NCBI GenBank assembly: GCA_900317515.1
Contig: ONHA01000023.1
Span: 1 to 40,577 of the forward strand
Direction of reading: 5' to 3'
DNA from: an uncultured Eubacteriales bacterium
GTDB lineage: Bacteria; Bacillota; Clostridia; Lachnospirales; Lachnospiraceae
Length of the DNA stretch: 40,577 bases
Part shown: piece after piece, positions 7,661-15,756 of the stretch
Layout of the letters: each line of letters opens with the position of its first letter
How positions within the stretch are numbered: position 1 is the first letter of the stretch
The notes under the pieces: model-generated
The model's input: only the letters and a program-made list of their open reading frames with translations
What the model was told of the DNA's origin: nothing
The model's database searches: none
Position numbers and translations under genes: made by a program

Positions 7661-7831
7661 ATGATGGATGAACTGCGTTGCTTTATAGAGGAAGAGGACG
7701 GCGTGACGACCGTGGAGATCATACTGGTCCTGCTGGTTCTCATCGCGCTGGTCGCGCTGTTTAAAGACCAGCTGATCAAGGTTGTGAAAAATATCTTAAA
7801 CAAGGTCTCGTCGCAGAGCAATGCGATCTAA
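7661..7831 (+). CDS. Flp1-type type IVb pilin (Tad pilus subunit)
   Basis: A 56-residue precursor of the major pilin of a Tad (tight adherence) pilus. After a short charged leader, DG-VTTVE gives the prepilin peptidase site: cleavage after Gly leaves Glu at +5. A hydrophobic helix (IILVLLVLIALVALF) follows, then a short amphipathic tail rich in Lys and Asn. This is the Flp1-like pattern of clostridial Tad systems. The ATG at 7661 follows GGAGG; another ATG three bases later is possible. It is the first gene of Tad cluster I, and the peptidase that should process it is encoded 2.3 kb downstream. Confidence 0.88.
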   Translation: MMDELRCFIEEEDGVTTVEIILVLLVLIALVALFKDQLIKVVKNILNKVSSQSNAI

Positions 7832-7849
7832 GGGTAAGGGAGGAAGGAG

Positions 7850-9352
7850 ATGAAGGCGCAGGAAGGAAGCATTACGGTGTATCTCTGCCTTATGATGGTG
7901 CTGATGCTGTCTCTCCTTTCGGCCGCTTTCTATTCGGTGAAGGCGGAGGCCGGGAGAGCCAGATGCGCCGTTGCCATGGATCTCGCTCTTTTCTCCTGCC
8001 TTGCCCGGTATGACAGGGATCTCTTTGAGGAATTTGATGTGTTTTTTGTCGACGGAGGGTGCGAGACGGCGTCCTTCCGTCCCGACAAGATCGGCAGCCG
8101 GTTTGAGGAGGATTTTTCCGCAAACCTCACGCCGGCAGCCGGCTTTCGCGGAGTCTTCGGCCGCGACCTGCTCTCTCTCAGGCTGAAATCGCAGGGGATG
8201 ACCGGATACACGCTGGCGACGGACGCGGAGGGCGATGTCTTTGCGGCCCAGGCAGTCAGATTTATGAAGGATACACTGGGCGTGTCCGCGGCCGCCGCGC
8301 TGGCGGGAACCGCGGCGGAGTCGATGGGAGCCGCCGAAGAAAAAGGCGGGCAGAGCGCAGGTGAGGTCAGCTACGACGCTCTCTTAGCCGAGTCCGAGGA
8401 GGCGAAGCGCAGGAACGCCGAGGAGAAGGCGGGAAGCCTTCTGCCCGCAAAGACGGAGGCGGAGGAGCGGGCGGACGCGGTGCCGGCCGATTTCGTCAAT
8501 CCGCTGCCCTACATCGAGAGGCTTAGGGAGCTTACTCTCCTGGATCTCGTGGCGGGCGGGGAGGAAAATATCTCCGGCAAGACTACGGAGCTGATGAACA
8601 ACTACGAATCCCGGGACAAGGAGAGCGGCACGGGCGTCATCGTACTGCCGGACAGGATCGATTCGCTTGCGGACAAGGCCCTCCTAAGCCAGTATCTGCT
8701 GGGCCACTTCGGGTACTTCGGAAAGGAGAAGGAGCACGCGGCGCTCGCCTACGAGAGCGAGTACCTGCTTGCCGGGAAGGAGAGCGACCGGGAGAATCTT
8801 GACAAGGTCGTAAAGAGGCTTCTCCTGATACGGGAGGCGGCCAACACCGCTTCAATTCTCGCCGACAGCGAAAAGCAGGCGGAGATCACCGCGGCGTCCG
8901 CCTCGATCGCCGCACTCCTCATGCTTCCGGCGGCAGAGCCGGTTGTGCGTCTTCTTCTCTCCGCAGGCTGGGCGTTTGTCGAGAGCCTCGTGGACGTCCG
9001 GGCGCTGCTGGCGGGAAAGAAGGTTCCGGCCGTCAAGACGGCGGAGACCTGGCAGGTCTCCCTGGCCTCGATCCCCATGCTTCTTTCGCCGGGCGGAATG
9101 GATGCCCTGGCCGGGGATGCCGCGGGCGGGCTCTCCTACGGCGATTATCTCCGCGGTTTTTTCCTCGCGGCGAACCGGACACGGATTGTCGGGCGGAGCC
9201 TGGCGGCGGCCGAAGCCCGTCTCGTCACGGGAGGCAGGGAGAATTTCAGGATGGATCACATGCTGGGAGCGGTGACATTTGAGGTTCAGGTGACGGGAGA
9301 GAGGAGACATTCATTTTACGAGGAGAGGACCCTCTCCTACGATGATCTGTGA
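7850..9352 (+). CDS. DUF5702-type Tad-associated membrane protein
   Basis: A 500-residue protein. Residues 2-30 (QEGSITVYLCLMMVLMLSLLSAAFY) look like a pseudopilin-type N-terminal helix, and the rest is predicted to be outside the membrane. Ala/Glu-rich helical stretches lie around 165-215, and a hydrophobic segment at about 345-375 may be a second membrane or packing helix. Order, length and N-terminus fit the DUF5702 proteins that sit between Flp1 and TadE-like genes in Lachnospiraceae Tad loci. Function is unknown; TadG-like minor pilin or anchor is a reasonable guess. Start 7850 is preceded by GGAGGAAGGAG. It lies 18 bases after the pilin gene. Confidence 0.78.
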   Translation: MKAQEGSITVYLCLMMVLMLSLLSAAFYSVKAEAGRARCAVAMDLALFSCLARYDRDLFEEFDVFFVDGGCETASFRPDKIGSRFEEDFSANLTPAAGFRGVFGRDLLSLRLKSQGMTGYTLATDAEGDVFAAQAVRFMKDTLGVSAAAALAGTAAESMGAAEEKGGQSAGEVSYDALLAESEEAKRRNAEEKAGSLLPAKTEAEERADAVPADFVNPLPYIERLRELTLLDLVAGGEENISGKTTELMNNYESRDKESGTGVIVLPDRIDSLADKALLSQYLLGHFGYFGKEKEHAALAYESEYLLAGKESDRENLDKVVKRLLLIREAANTASILADSEKQAEITAASASIAALLMLPAAEPVVRLLLSAGWAFVESLVDVRALLAGKKVPAVKTAETWQVSLASIPMLLSPGGMDALAGDAAGGLSYGDYLRGFFLAANRTRIVGRSLAAAEARLVTGGRENFRMDHMLGAVTFEVQVTGERRHSFYEERTLSYDDL

Positions 9353-9366
9353 CGGGAGGTTGGGGT

Positions 9367-10086
9367 ATGCCTTTTCATGCGGTATGCAAAAATATAAGGA
9401 GATCAGGTGCGGCGCCTAATTTCCGCCATGAAAAGGTATACCCGGACGGCTCGCTGACGGTCGAGTGCGCGCTTGTGCTGCCGGTATTTCTCATGGCCGT
9501 CCTGACTCTTCTGTCCTTCATGTACGCTGTCCGCCTCGAAACGGACCGGACTCTATCCCTCTCTAACCGGTCCAGAAAAGCCGCGGCGGCAGCGTTCATG
9601 GGGCAGGATGAGGAACTGTATATCGATATTCCGGAGGTGGTGACCTACCGTTTTCCGTTTGCGGCTCTGCCGGTGCCGGATCTTAAGATCGCGGTGAGGG
9701 CCCGTGTGAAGACATTTTCGGGCTATGCGGCGGGGAGCGACCCCGCAGGAGATGCGAGCGGCGGAACCTTCTATCTCTCCGAGAATGCGGACGTGTACCA
9801 TACCCATGCCGACTGCACCCATCTTGATCTCACGATCTTCAGGACGACGCTTGCCGACGTGGGCGGTCTTCGGAACAGCAAGGGAGAGCGCTACCATCCC
9901 TGCAGAGGCTTCCCGGCGGGGTGGACGGGTCCGGTGTATGTCTCGAAAATGGGGAATTATTACTATCCCTCGATGAATTACGGGAGCCTCACGAGGCATG
10001 TCCACACCGCATCCGCGGAGGAATGCAGCGGACTGCCCTTATGTGAGCGGTGCGCGGAACGGGATGCCCTGTCAGGCGCCGCATAA
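9367..10086 (+). CDS. TadE-like pseudopilin with Cys/His-rich C-terminal domain
   Basis: A 239-residue protein. A class III leader near residues 27-50 (DGSLTVECALVLPVFLMAVL, with Glu at +5 after the Gly) marks it as a substrate of the prepilin peptidase. The rest should lie outside the cell. The C-terminal third holds a distinctive set of Cys and His: YHTHADCTHLD, ERYHPCRGF and CSGLPLCERC, which could bind metal or form disulfides. Related clostridial pseudopilins, as I recall them, also carry a YHxxxxCxxL plus CxxC pattern. I chose ATG 9367, seven bases after GGGAGG; a GTG at 9349 overlapping the previous stop is less likely. Expected role: a minor pilin at the base or tip of the Tad pilus. 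Confidence 0.78.
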   Translation: MPFHAVCKNIRRSGAAPNFRHEKVYPDGSLTVECALVLPVFLMAVLTLLSFMYAVRLETDRTLSLSNRSRKAAAAAFMGQDEELYIDIPEVVTYRFPFAALPVPDLKIAVRARVKTFSGYAAGSDPAGDASGGTFYLSENADVYHTHADCTHLDLTIFRTTLADVGGLRNSKGERYHPCRGFPAGWTGPVYVSKMGNYYYPSMNYGSLTRHVHTASAEECSGLPLCERCAERDALSGAA

Positions 10087-10098
10087 GACGGAGGCAGT

Positions 10099-10527
10099 AT
10101 GATATGGCTTAGAAAGGCGGGCGGCCTGCTTCTCCTCTTCGGGAACAGCCTCACGGACATAAAAAGGAGACGGATCAGCCTCATTTTCACGGGTCTTGCG
10201 GCAGTTTGCGGAGCGGCTTTCTTTATCGGTACGGGAGGATTGCTGACGGAGCTTCTCCCCGCGCTTCTGCCCGGGACCGCGTTTGTACTTCTGTCTCTGG
10301 CATCCCGGGGCGGGATCGGCATGGGAGACGGAATCGTACTTCTTGCAGCAGGGTTCTTTCGGACATGGCAGGAGATTCTTGCCGCGGCGTCTCTTGCCGC
10401 ATTTCTGGCCGGGGGCTATGCGGCGGTGCTGTTCATAATTAGAAGGCGGGGGGAGGAGCGGTTTGCATTTGTCCCCTTTTTGTTTCTTGCGGACCTTATA
10501 GTATGTCTGGCCGGAGGACGTGTATGA
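10099..10527 (+). CDS. Prepilin peptidase (A24 family, TadV/CpaA-like)
   Basis: A 142-residue membrane aspartic protease that trims the leaders of Flp1 and the TadE-like proteins on the cytoplasmic side. The two catalytic aspartates are visible: D20 in LTDIKRRRIS and D77 in GIGMGDGIV (the GxGD motif). Four or five hydrophobic segments fill the rest. It has only the peptidase core and lacks the N-methylation domain of PilD-type enzymes, as usual for Tad systems. Its stop overlaps the start of the next gene by ATGA, so the two are probably translated together. The start follows GGAGG nine bases upstream. Confidence 0.88.
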   Translation: MIWLRKAGGLLLLFGNSLTDIKRRRISLIFTGLAAVCGAAFFIGTGGLLTELLPALLPGTAFVLLSLASRGGIGMGDGIVLLAAGFFRTWQEILAAASLAAFLAGGYAAVLFIIRRRGEERFAFVPFLFLADLIVCLAGGRV

Positions 10528-10901
10528 AAAAAATGGCGGAAGGGTCGGCCACGGTCGAGTTATCGCTCCTTATACCGATCATACTCTTTGCGGTGCTCTC
10601 CTCGATCTATCTTGTCATGCATGTCCACAACCGGGCGTATCTTGAGGCGGCCGCGGTGACCGAGGCCGTGGGAGGCGGGGTGGAGGAGCCGGAGCTTCTC
10701 TTCTCGGAGCCCCCGGAGCGGTCATTTGCGGATTCGGATAAGCGGAGGAGAGTTGAGTACCGGTCACGGACGGCTTTCCCGTTCTTTGAAGCATCGGTCT
10801 GGGAGATCGAGGAGGAGGCTGTCTACGAGAAAGTCCGGCCGCTCAAGGTGATCCGGAACGCAAAAGCGCTGAAGACGCTCACCGGAAAGGGGGAATCATG
10901 A
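10524..10901 (+). CDS. TadE-like minor pseudopilin
   Basis: A 125-residue protein with a class III leader, EG-SATVELSLLIPIILFAVL: Gly at -1, Glu at +5, then a hydrophobic helix. The remainder is short, acidic and then basic, without cysteines, unlike the other TadE-like protein of the cluster. ATG 10524 lies six bases after GGAGG and overlaps the peptidase stop. Its own stop overlaps the start of the FHA gene by ATGA. It is likely a second minor pilin of the same apparatus. Confidence 0.8.
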   Translation: MKKMAEGSATVELSLLIPIILFAVLSSIYLVMHVHNRAYLEAAAVTEAVGGGVEEPELLFSEPPERSFADSDKRRRVEYRSRTAFPFFEASVWEIEEEAVYEKVRPLKVIRNAKALKTLTGKGES

Positions 10902-12271
10902 CATTTGCGGTTAAGCGAATACTGAATCACACCTACGTCTCGGTTCCCGGAGCCGGCAGGGACGAGGACTCCTACGAGAGAAATGTGCTGGCGGCCAACC
11001 GGATCCCGGGCCTTCTCACCTGCCGGGCGGAGCATCTGGACGGAAAGACCATGCTGCTCTTTGACGTGACGAGCCGGCAGAGCCTTGCGGTCTATCTGGA
11101 GAAGCGGCGCATCACGGCCGAGATGCTCCGGGTGATCCTTACGGGGATCCTGCGGACGGCGGAGCACCTGGAGGAGTATCTGCTGGATCCGGGGCATTTT
11201 GTGCTGAAGCCGGCCTATGTGTTTCTGGATGCCGGGGCTAAGGAGACGGGTCTTATCTATGACACCGGCTATGAGGGGGATTTTTTTGAGGGCTTAAAGG
11301 AGCTTACGGGGGTCCTCATGGCCAATGTCCCCGAGGATGACCATGAGGCGATCCTTCTTGGCTACCGCATCTCCCATGAGCTGGACGCTCCGGCAAAGGA
11401 TGTGACGGTGCTTCTCGGACTTCTTGCCGGAAATGCAGGCAGAGAGCCCCAAAATGAAGCCGATCTATACGCGGCGGACCCCTGTGAACCTTATCCGGAA
11501 GGCCGGATGGACCTTTTCGGAGAGGAGATCGGAAATGCCGGAAGTTCCCCGGAGGAAAAAACTTTCGCGGAGAAAGAAAAACGCCGGCGGCCGACGTGGC
11601 TCTATGGGGCGGCCGTCGCCCTCGCCGGACTGCTCCTGGTGCTCCTCATTTATGCATATCGCTCGCTCCTGCCGGCCTACCCGGAACTTGATCTTCCGCC
11701 CTGGCTCCTCATACTTCCGGCAGCGGTCATCGGCGGGGCCTTTGCGCTGCTTATCCTGCGGCGGAGCAGAAAGGCGAAAGCGAGAAAGTCCGAAGAGAGA
11801 CCTCTGCCGGAGTTCCGCCCGGAGGATGATCCCTTTAAGGAGTCCCTTGAGGGACTGTATGTCTCTTCAGAAAATGTAACCCCGGCAGCGGACTCTCCGT
11901 ACAGCTTTCCGGGCAGTGCTTCAGAGAGCCCGGAGACGCAGATCCTGTCCGCCCCGGACAGGGGAGCTTCCCGGAGGGCCCGCCTCATCCCCGAGGAGAG
12001 GGACGGAGGAAATCAGGAGATCCGTCTCACCGGGACGGAGATACGCATCGGCAAGCTTCCTGAGGCCGTCGATGCCGTGATCGCATCCCCGGTGATCAGC
12101 CGGATCCATGCAAGGGTCATAAGGCGGGAGAACGGCTGGTTTCTGGAGGACTTAAACAGCCGGAACGGAACTTATGTAAACGGAAAGCTCACTTCCCCGG
12201 GCGGAACACCGCTTAGCGACGGCGATAAGGTGCGGTTTGCGGACGAGGGGTTCATTTTCAGGATACAGTAA
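10898..12271 (+). CDS. DUF6382-type membrane protein with C-terminal FHA domain
   Basis: A 457-residue protein in three parts. Residues 1-190 resemble the DUF6382 domain found with clostridial Tad genes; it has no recognisable catalytic motif. Two membrane helices lie at about 234-254 and 268-288. Residues 374-457 form an FHA domain, which reads phosphothreonine: EIRIGK, SPVISRIHARV and DLNSRNGTYVNG carry the conserved Gly, Arg, Ser-x-x-His and Asn. By topology the FHA domain should be inside the cell. It is the last gene of cluster I, with an ATGA overlap. It may link a Ser/Thr kinase signal to pilus assembly; no kinase gene lies in this window, so that is inference. Confidence 0.83.
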   Translation: MTFAVKRILNHTYVSVPGAGRDEDSYERNVLAANRIPGLLTCRAEHLDGKTMLLFDVTSRQSLAVYLEKRRITAEMLRVILTGILRTAEHLEEYLLDPGHFVLKPAYVFLDAGAKETGLIYDTGYEGDFFEGLKELTGVLMANVPEDDHEAILLGYRISHELDAPAKDVTVLLGLLAGNAGREPQNEADLYAADPCEPYPEGRMDLFGEEIGNAGSSPEEKTFAEKEKRRRPTWLYGAAVALAGLLLVLLIYAYRSLLPAYPELDLPPWLLILPAAVIGGAFALLILRRSRKAKARKSEERPLPEFRPEDDPFKESLEGLYVSSENVTPAADSPYSFPGSASESPETQILSAPDRGASRRARLIPEERDGGNQEIRLTGTEIRIGKLPEAVDAVIASPVISRIHARVIRRENGWFLEDLNSRNGTYVNGKLTSPGGTPLSDGDKVRFADEGFIFRIQ

Positions 12272-12272
12272 A

Positions 12273-12294
12273 GGCGGGCCTTACGCGGCCCGCC
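12273..12294. terminator. Hairpin between the FHA gene and the HIT gene
   Basis: GGCGGGCC pairs perfectly with GGCCCGCC around a six-base loop. It lies between two convergent stop codons. Only three T follow it on the minus strand and none on the plus strand, so it is a weak terminator for either side. Confidence 0.5.
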
Positions 12295-12309
12295 CCAAAA
12301 CAGTCGTCA

Positions 12310-12717
12310 TTATGCCTCGGCAAACTTGCGGAGGATCTCTTCTTTTGCCTCGTCCGTCAGCTTTCCGGGTTTCCAGAGGATATGCTGGCCGTCATCCTCC
12401 CAGCGGGGGATGAGGTGCATGTGGAAATGGAAAACGGTCTGGCCGGCAGCCGTCCCGTTGTTCTGGACGATGTTCATGCCGTCGCAGCCGAGCGCCTTCT
12501 GAAGGCGGGCGGCCGTCTTCTTCGCAAGGACGAACACTTTCGAGGCAAGCTCGTCCGGGAGCTCGTAGATATTTGCGTAGTGCCCCTTGGGCAGGATCAG
12601 GCAGTGGCCTTTGGTGGCCGGGCCGGCATCGAGGATGATGCGGAAGTCGTCGTCTTCATAGAGCGTAGCCGTCGGGATCTCGCCTCCGGCGAGTTTGCAG
12701 AAAATACAGTCAGACAT
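12310..12717 (-). CDS. HIT-family nucleotide hydrolase
   Basis: A 135-residue histidine-triad protein. The triad HFHMH is at 97-101, followed by LIPRW, and the N-terminal C4-x-x-C7 with a later His matches the zinc site of the bacterial Hit/HinT branch. Such proteins hydrolyse AMP-linked compounds such as adenosine phosphoramidates; the cellular substrate is usually unclear. It follows murG by 16 bases on the same strand and has its own AGGAGG, so it is probably the second gene of a murG operon. Confidence 0.92.
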   Translation of the reverse strand: MSDCIFCKLAGGEIPTATLYEDDDFRIILDAGPATKGHCLILPKGHYANIYELPDELASKVFVLAKKTAARLQKALGCDGMNIVQNNGTAAGQTVFHFHMHLIPRWEDDGQHILWKPGKLTDEAKEEILRKFAEA

Positions 12718-12733
12718 GGTATTCCTCCTTTTC

Positions 12734-13804
12734 TTACCGGTGAAGCCGGTAATTGTTGATGAGCTTCATGATCAGGGCCGCGGAATCACCCTGCGGGCTC
12801 TCCTTCATGGCCTTGATATAGACATCGCGGTTTTCGTAGAGCTTCTGCACAGCATCGACGAGAACGGCCGGCGTGACGGTCTCCTCCGGGAGGACGACCG
12901 AGAAGCCCTGCTTCTCAAAGCTCTCGGCGTTCAGGATCTGGTCGCCGCGGCTGGCTTTCGCGGGCAGCGGAATCAGGATGTTCGGCTTGGCGAGCGCCTC
13001 GATCTCGCAGATCGCGTTGGCGCCGGCGCGGGAGATCACGATATCCGCCATGGCGAAGAGATCCGGAAGCTCTTCCTTAATATATTCGTACTGGATGTAG
13101 CCCTCTACCCCTTCAAAGGATGTGTCCAGCTTGCCTTTTCCGGTCAGATGGACGACGGACCAGGTTTTGAGGAGCTCGGGAAGGGCTGCGCGCACAGCCT
13201 CATTGACTGCCTGGGCGCCCAGCGAGCCCCCGACCACGAGGATCACGGGTTTCTCATCGGTAAGACCGGTGAAAGCGAATCCGCGCTCGCGGCTTCCGGA
13301 GAAGAGCTCCGCCCGGATCGGTGTGCCGGTCAGTACCGCCTTGTCGGCGGGGAGATGGTTCATGGTCTCGGGGAAATTGCAGCAGACGCAGGAGGCCATC
13401 GGGATGCAGAGCCTGTTCGCAAGGCCCGGCGTCATGTCCGACTCGTGGGTGATGACCGGGATATGCAGCATGGAGGCTGCCCGGACGACCGGGACGGCGA
13501 CGAAGCCGCCCTTGGAGAAAATGATGTCGGGGTCGAGCTCCTTAAGGATCTTCCTGGCCTCGCGGATGCCTCGGAGGACCCGGAGCGGGTCTGTCAGGTT
13601 CTTCAAATCAAAATATCGGCGGAGCTTTCCGGTCGGCACGCCGTAGTAGGGGATTCCGTAATCCTCGACCAGCTTTTTCTCCATGCCGTCGATGGAACCG
13701 ATGTAGGAGATTTCAAAGCCCTCCTCCCGGAGATGGGGGATCAGCGCGAGATTCGGAGTGACGTGGCCGGCGGTGCCGCCGCCTGTCATGACGATTTTTT
13801 TCAT
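12734..13804 (-). CDS. murG: UDP-GlcNAc:lipid I N-acetylglucosaminyltransferase
   Basis: A GT28 glycosyltransferase (356 residues from this start) that adds GlcNAc to lipid I to make lipid II, on the cytoplasmic face of the membrane. Visible motifs are MTGGGTAGHVTPNLAL at the N-terminus, the SKGGFVAVPV loop, GGSLGAQAVNEAV, and SRAGANAICEIEALAKPNIL followed by GDQ, the donor-binding part. It stands outside any division/cell-wall cluster here. The start is uncertain. The family begins at MKKIVMTGGG (13804), but no ribosome-binding site lies close to it. AAAGGAG is about 25 bases upstream, inside a possible 11-residue extension starting at 13837. Downstream lies the HIT gene. Confidence 0.93.
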   Translation of the reverse strand: MKKIVMTGGGTAGHVTPNLALIPHLREEGFEISYIGSIDGMEKKLVEDYGIPYYGVPTGKLRRYFDLKNLTDPLRVLRGIREARKILKELDPDIIFSKGGFVAVPVVRAASMLHIPVITHESDMTPGLANRLCIPMASCVCCNFPETMNHLPADKAVLTGTPIRAELFSGSRERGFAFTGLTDEKPVILVVGGSLGAQAVNEAVRAALPELLKTWSVVHLTGKGKLDTSFEGVEGYIQYEYIKEELPDLFAMADIVISRAGANAICEIEALAKPNILIPLPAKASRGDQILNAESFEKQGFSVVLPEETVTPAVLVDAVQKLYENRDVYIKAMKESPQGDSAALIMKLINNYRLHR

Positions 13805-13946
13805 ACAAATTGCAGAAGTATCTGCGGCTCCTTTCATTTTATGATATAATGAAACTGTTCAGAAATGTCCTTTTTCGGCTTGCTGAATCGTTACCATTAT
13901 AAGGCTTGTTACCGGGCTTTTCAACGAGCATTTTGGAGGAACGGGT

Positions 13947-15566
13947 ATGAAACTTTCATTTATAGGCGCTGACCATGAAGTGACGGGAAGCTGTCATGTC
14001 ATCGAGGCCGCGGGCAAGGTGATCCTTGTCGACTGCGGCATGGAGCAGGGGATCAACATCTACGAAAATGCACCCCTCCCCGTCGAGCCTCGCGATATCG
14101 ACTATGTATTTCTCACCCATGCGCATATCGATCACTCGGGAAATATCCCTCTCCTTGCGGCGAAGGGATTCCGGGGGACTGTATTTTCAACACATGCGAC
14201 AAAAGAACTGTGCGACATCATGCTGAGAGACTCCGCCGGCATCCAGGAGTTTGAAGCCGAGTGGCGGAACCGGAAGGGCAGGCGCAAAGGCGCTCCGGAG
14301 TACGTGCCCTACTATACGATGGAGGATGCGCTCACGGCGCTGACGCTCTTTAACGGCTGTGATTACAACACGATCTACGAGGTCGCGCCGGGCATAAAGA
14401 TCCGCTTCAACGACATCGGCCATCTTCTGGGCTCGGCGGCGATCGAAGTCTGGCTCACGGAGGACGGGAAGGAGATCAAGCTGGTCTTCTCGGGCGACGT
14501 GGGAAATAAAAACCAGCCGATCCTGAACAATCCGAAGAGGATCGATTCGGCGGACTATGTCATCATCGAGTCCACCTACGGCAACCGCAGCCACGAAGAG
14601 GTGATTGATTATGTTCCGGCGCTGGCGGAGATCCTGAAGAGGACCTTTGACCGGGGCGGCAACGTGGTGATCCCCTCCTTTGCGGTCGGCCGCACACAGG
14701 AGATGCTGTATTTCTTCCGTCAGGTCAAGGAGCAGCAGCTGGTTGACGGCCATCAGAATTTTGAGGTCTTCGTCGACAGCCCGATGGCGCTGGCGGCGAC
14801 CAGGGTGTTCAGCGAAAACTATATCGAGTGCTACGATGAGACGGCGGCTGCTCTGGTTCGTCAGGGGATCAACCCTCTGGAGTTCGAGGGACTGCGCCTT
14901 GCGGAGAGTGTGGCGGCTTCAAGGGACATCAACTTTGATACGAAACCCAAGGTGATCATCTCGGCGAGCGGCATGTGCGATGCCGGCCGGATCAAGCATC
15001 ACCTGAAGCACAACCTGTGGCGGCCGGAGTCGACGATCCTTTTCGTCGGCTACCAGTCGGAGGGGACCCTCGGCCGCAGGATCGTGGACGGGGCGAAGGA
15101 AGTAAAGCTTTTCAATGAAGAGATCGCGGTCAACGCGGAGATCACGGTGCTCCCGGGCATTTCCGGCCATGCGGACCGGGAGGGCCTTATCGCCTGGGCG
15201 GGCGGTTTTAAGGAGAAACCGAAAAAATGCTTCGTCGTCCACGGAGAAGATACCGTGACGGATATATTTGCGGAGGAGCTTCACCGGCAGCTCGGCTGGG
15301 ACGCGGCGGCGCCCTATTCCGGTGCGGTGTACGACCTTACGGCCGACCGGTTCGAGAAGGTCACGGAGGGCATCCCGTTCGTGAAGAAGGACGCGGAGGG
15401 CCGCCCGGTGAGCATGGAGGGGACACCCCGCACGCCTTACGTGCGGCTTGAGGATACCGGGAAACGGCTCATGGCCCTCATCCGGGAGAGCAGGGGATTT
15501 TCCAACAAGGATCTCGCGAAGTTTGCGGACCAGCTCACGGCGCTTATCGAAAAATGGGAAAAATAA
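13947..15566 (+). CDS. MBL-fold beta-CASP RNA-processing-type hydrolase
   Basis: A 539-residue metallo-beta-lactamase fold protein of the beta-CASP group, related to CPSF and bacterial ribonucleases. Zinc ligands sit in LTHAHIDHSGN (H58, H60, D62, H63) and FSGDVGN. A beta-CASP insert with FVDSPMA and ISASGMCDAGRIKHHL follows, and the RMMBL domain gives SGHADREGL and FVVHGE. Such proteins usually cut RNA, but the exact substrate for this subgroup is not known to me. It is divergent from murG; the start follows TTGGAGG. A strong terminator (15579-15607) ends it, so it is a single-gene unit. Confidence 0.87.
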   Translation: MKLSFIGADHEVTGSCHVIEAAGKVILVDCGMEQGINIYENAPLPVEPRDIDYVFLTHAHIDHSGNIPLLAAKGFRGTVFSTHATKELCDIMLRDSAGIQEFEAEWRNRKGRRKGAPEYVPYYTMEDALTALTLFNGCDYNTIYEVAPGIKIRFNDIGHLLGSAAIEVWLTEDGKEIKLVFSGDVGNKNQPILNNPKRIDSADYVIIESTYGNRSHEEVIDYVPALAEILKRTFDRGGNVVIPSFAVGRTQEMLYFFRQVKEQQLVDGHQNFEVFVDSPMALAATRVFSENYIECYDETAAALVRQGINPLEFEGLRLAESVAASRDINFDTKPKVIISASGMCDAGRIKHHLKHNLWRPESTILFVGYQSEGTLGRRIVDGAKEVKLFNEEIAVNAEITVLPGISGHADREGLIAWAGGFKEKPKKCFVVHGEDTVTDIFAEELHRQLGWDAAAPYSGAVYDLTADRFEKVTEGIPFVKKDAEGRPVSMEGTPRTPYVRLEDTGKRLMALIRESRGFSNKDLAKFADQLTALIEKWEK

Positions 15567-15578
15567 AAATATTTCTGT

Positions 15579-15607
15579 CGGGCGGCGTAACGGCCGCCCG
15601 CTTTTTT
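15579..15607 (+). terminator. Terminator of the MBL-fold hydrolase gene
   Basis: A perfect eight-pair GC stem (15579-15586 with 15593-15600) with a six-base loop is followed, after one C, by six T. This is a clear rho-independent terminator. Confidence 0.9.
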
Positions 15608-15659
15608 GGAAGATTTCAAACAATGTAGAAAAAATCTTACTATATATTCAATAAAGGGA

Positions 15660-15688
15660 TTGCACTTTTTAGGCGAAAAGACTAAAAT
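15660..15688 (+). promoter_or_regulatory. Promoter of the giant adhesin gene
   Basis: TTGCAC (15660-15665) and TAAAAT (15683-15688) are separated by 17 bases in a markedly AT-rich stretch. The untranslated leader is about 60 bases, followed by AAGGAGG six bases before the ATG. Confidence 0.65.
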
Positions 15689-15756
15689 AAAAAAATAGGT
15701 ATTCTATGCGATAAAATAAGCAAAGAAGCCACTTTTTGTAATGTAAGGAGGACGAC

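Noticed and set aside
12695-13849. A 384-codon plus-strand frame opposite murG
   Set aside because: MurG motifs on the minus strand are unambiguous; the plus-strand translation is low in recognisable structure and has no start signal.
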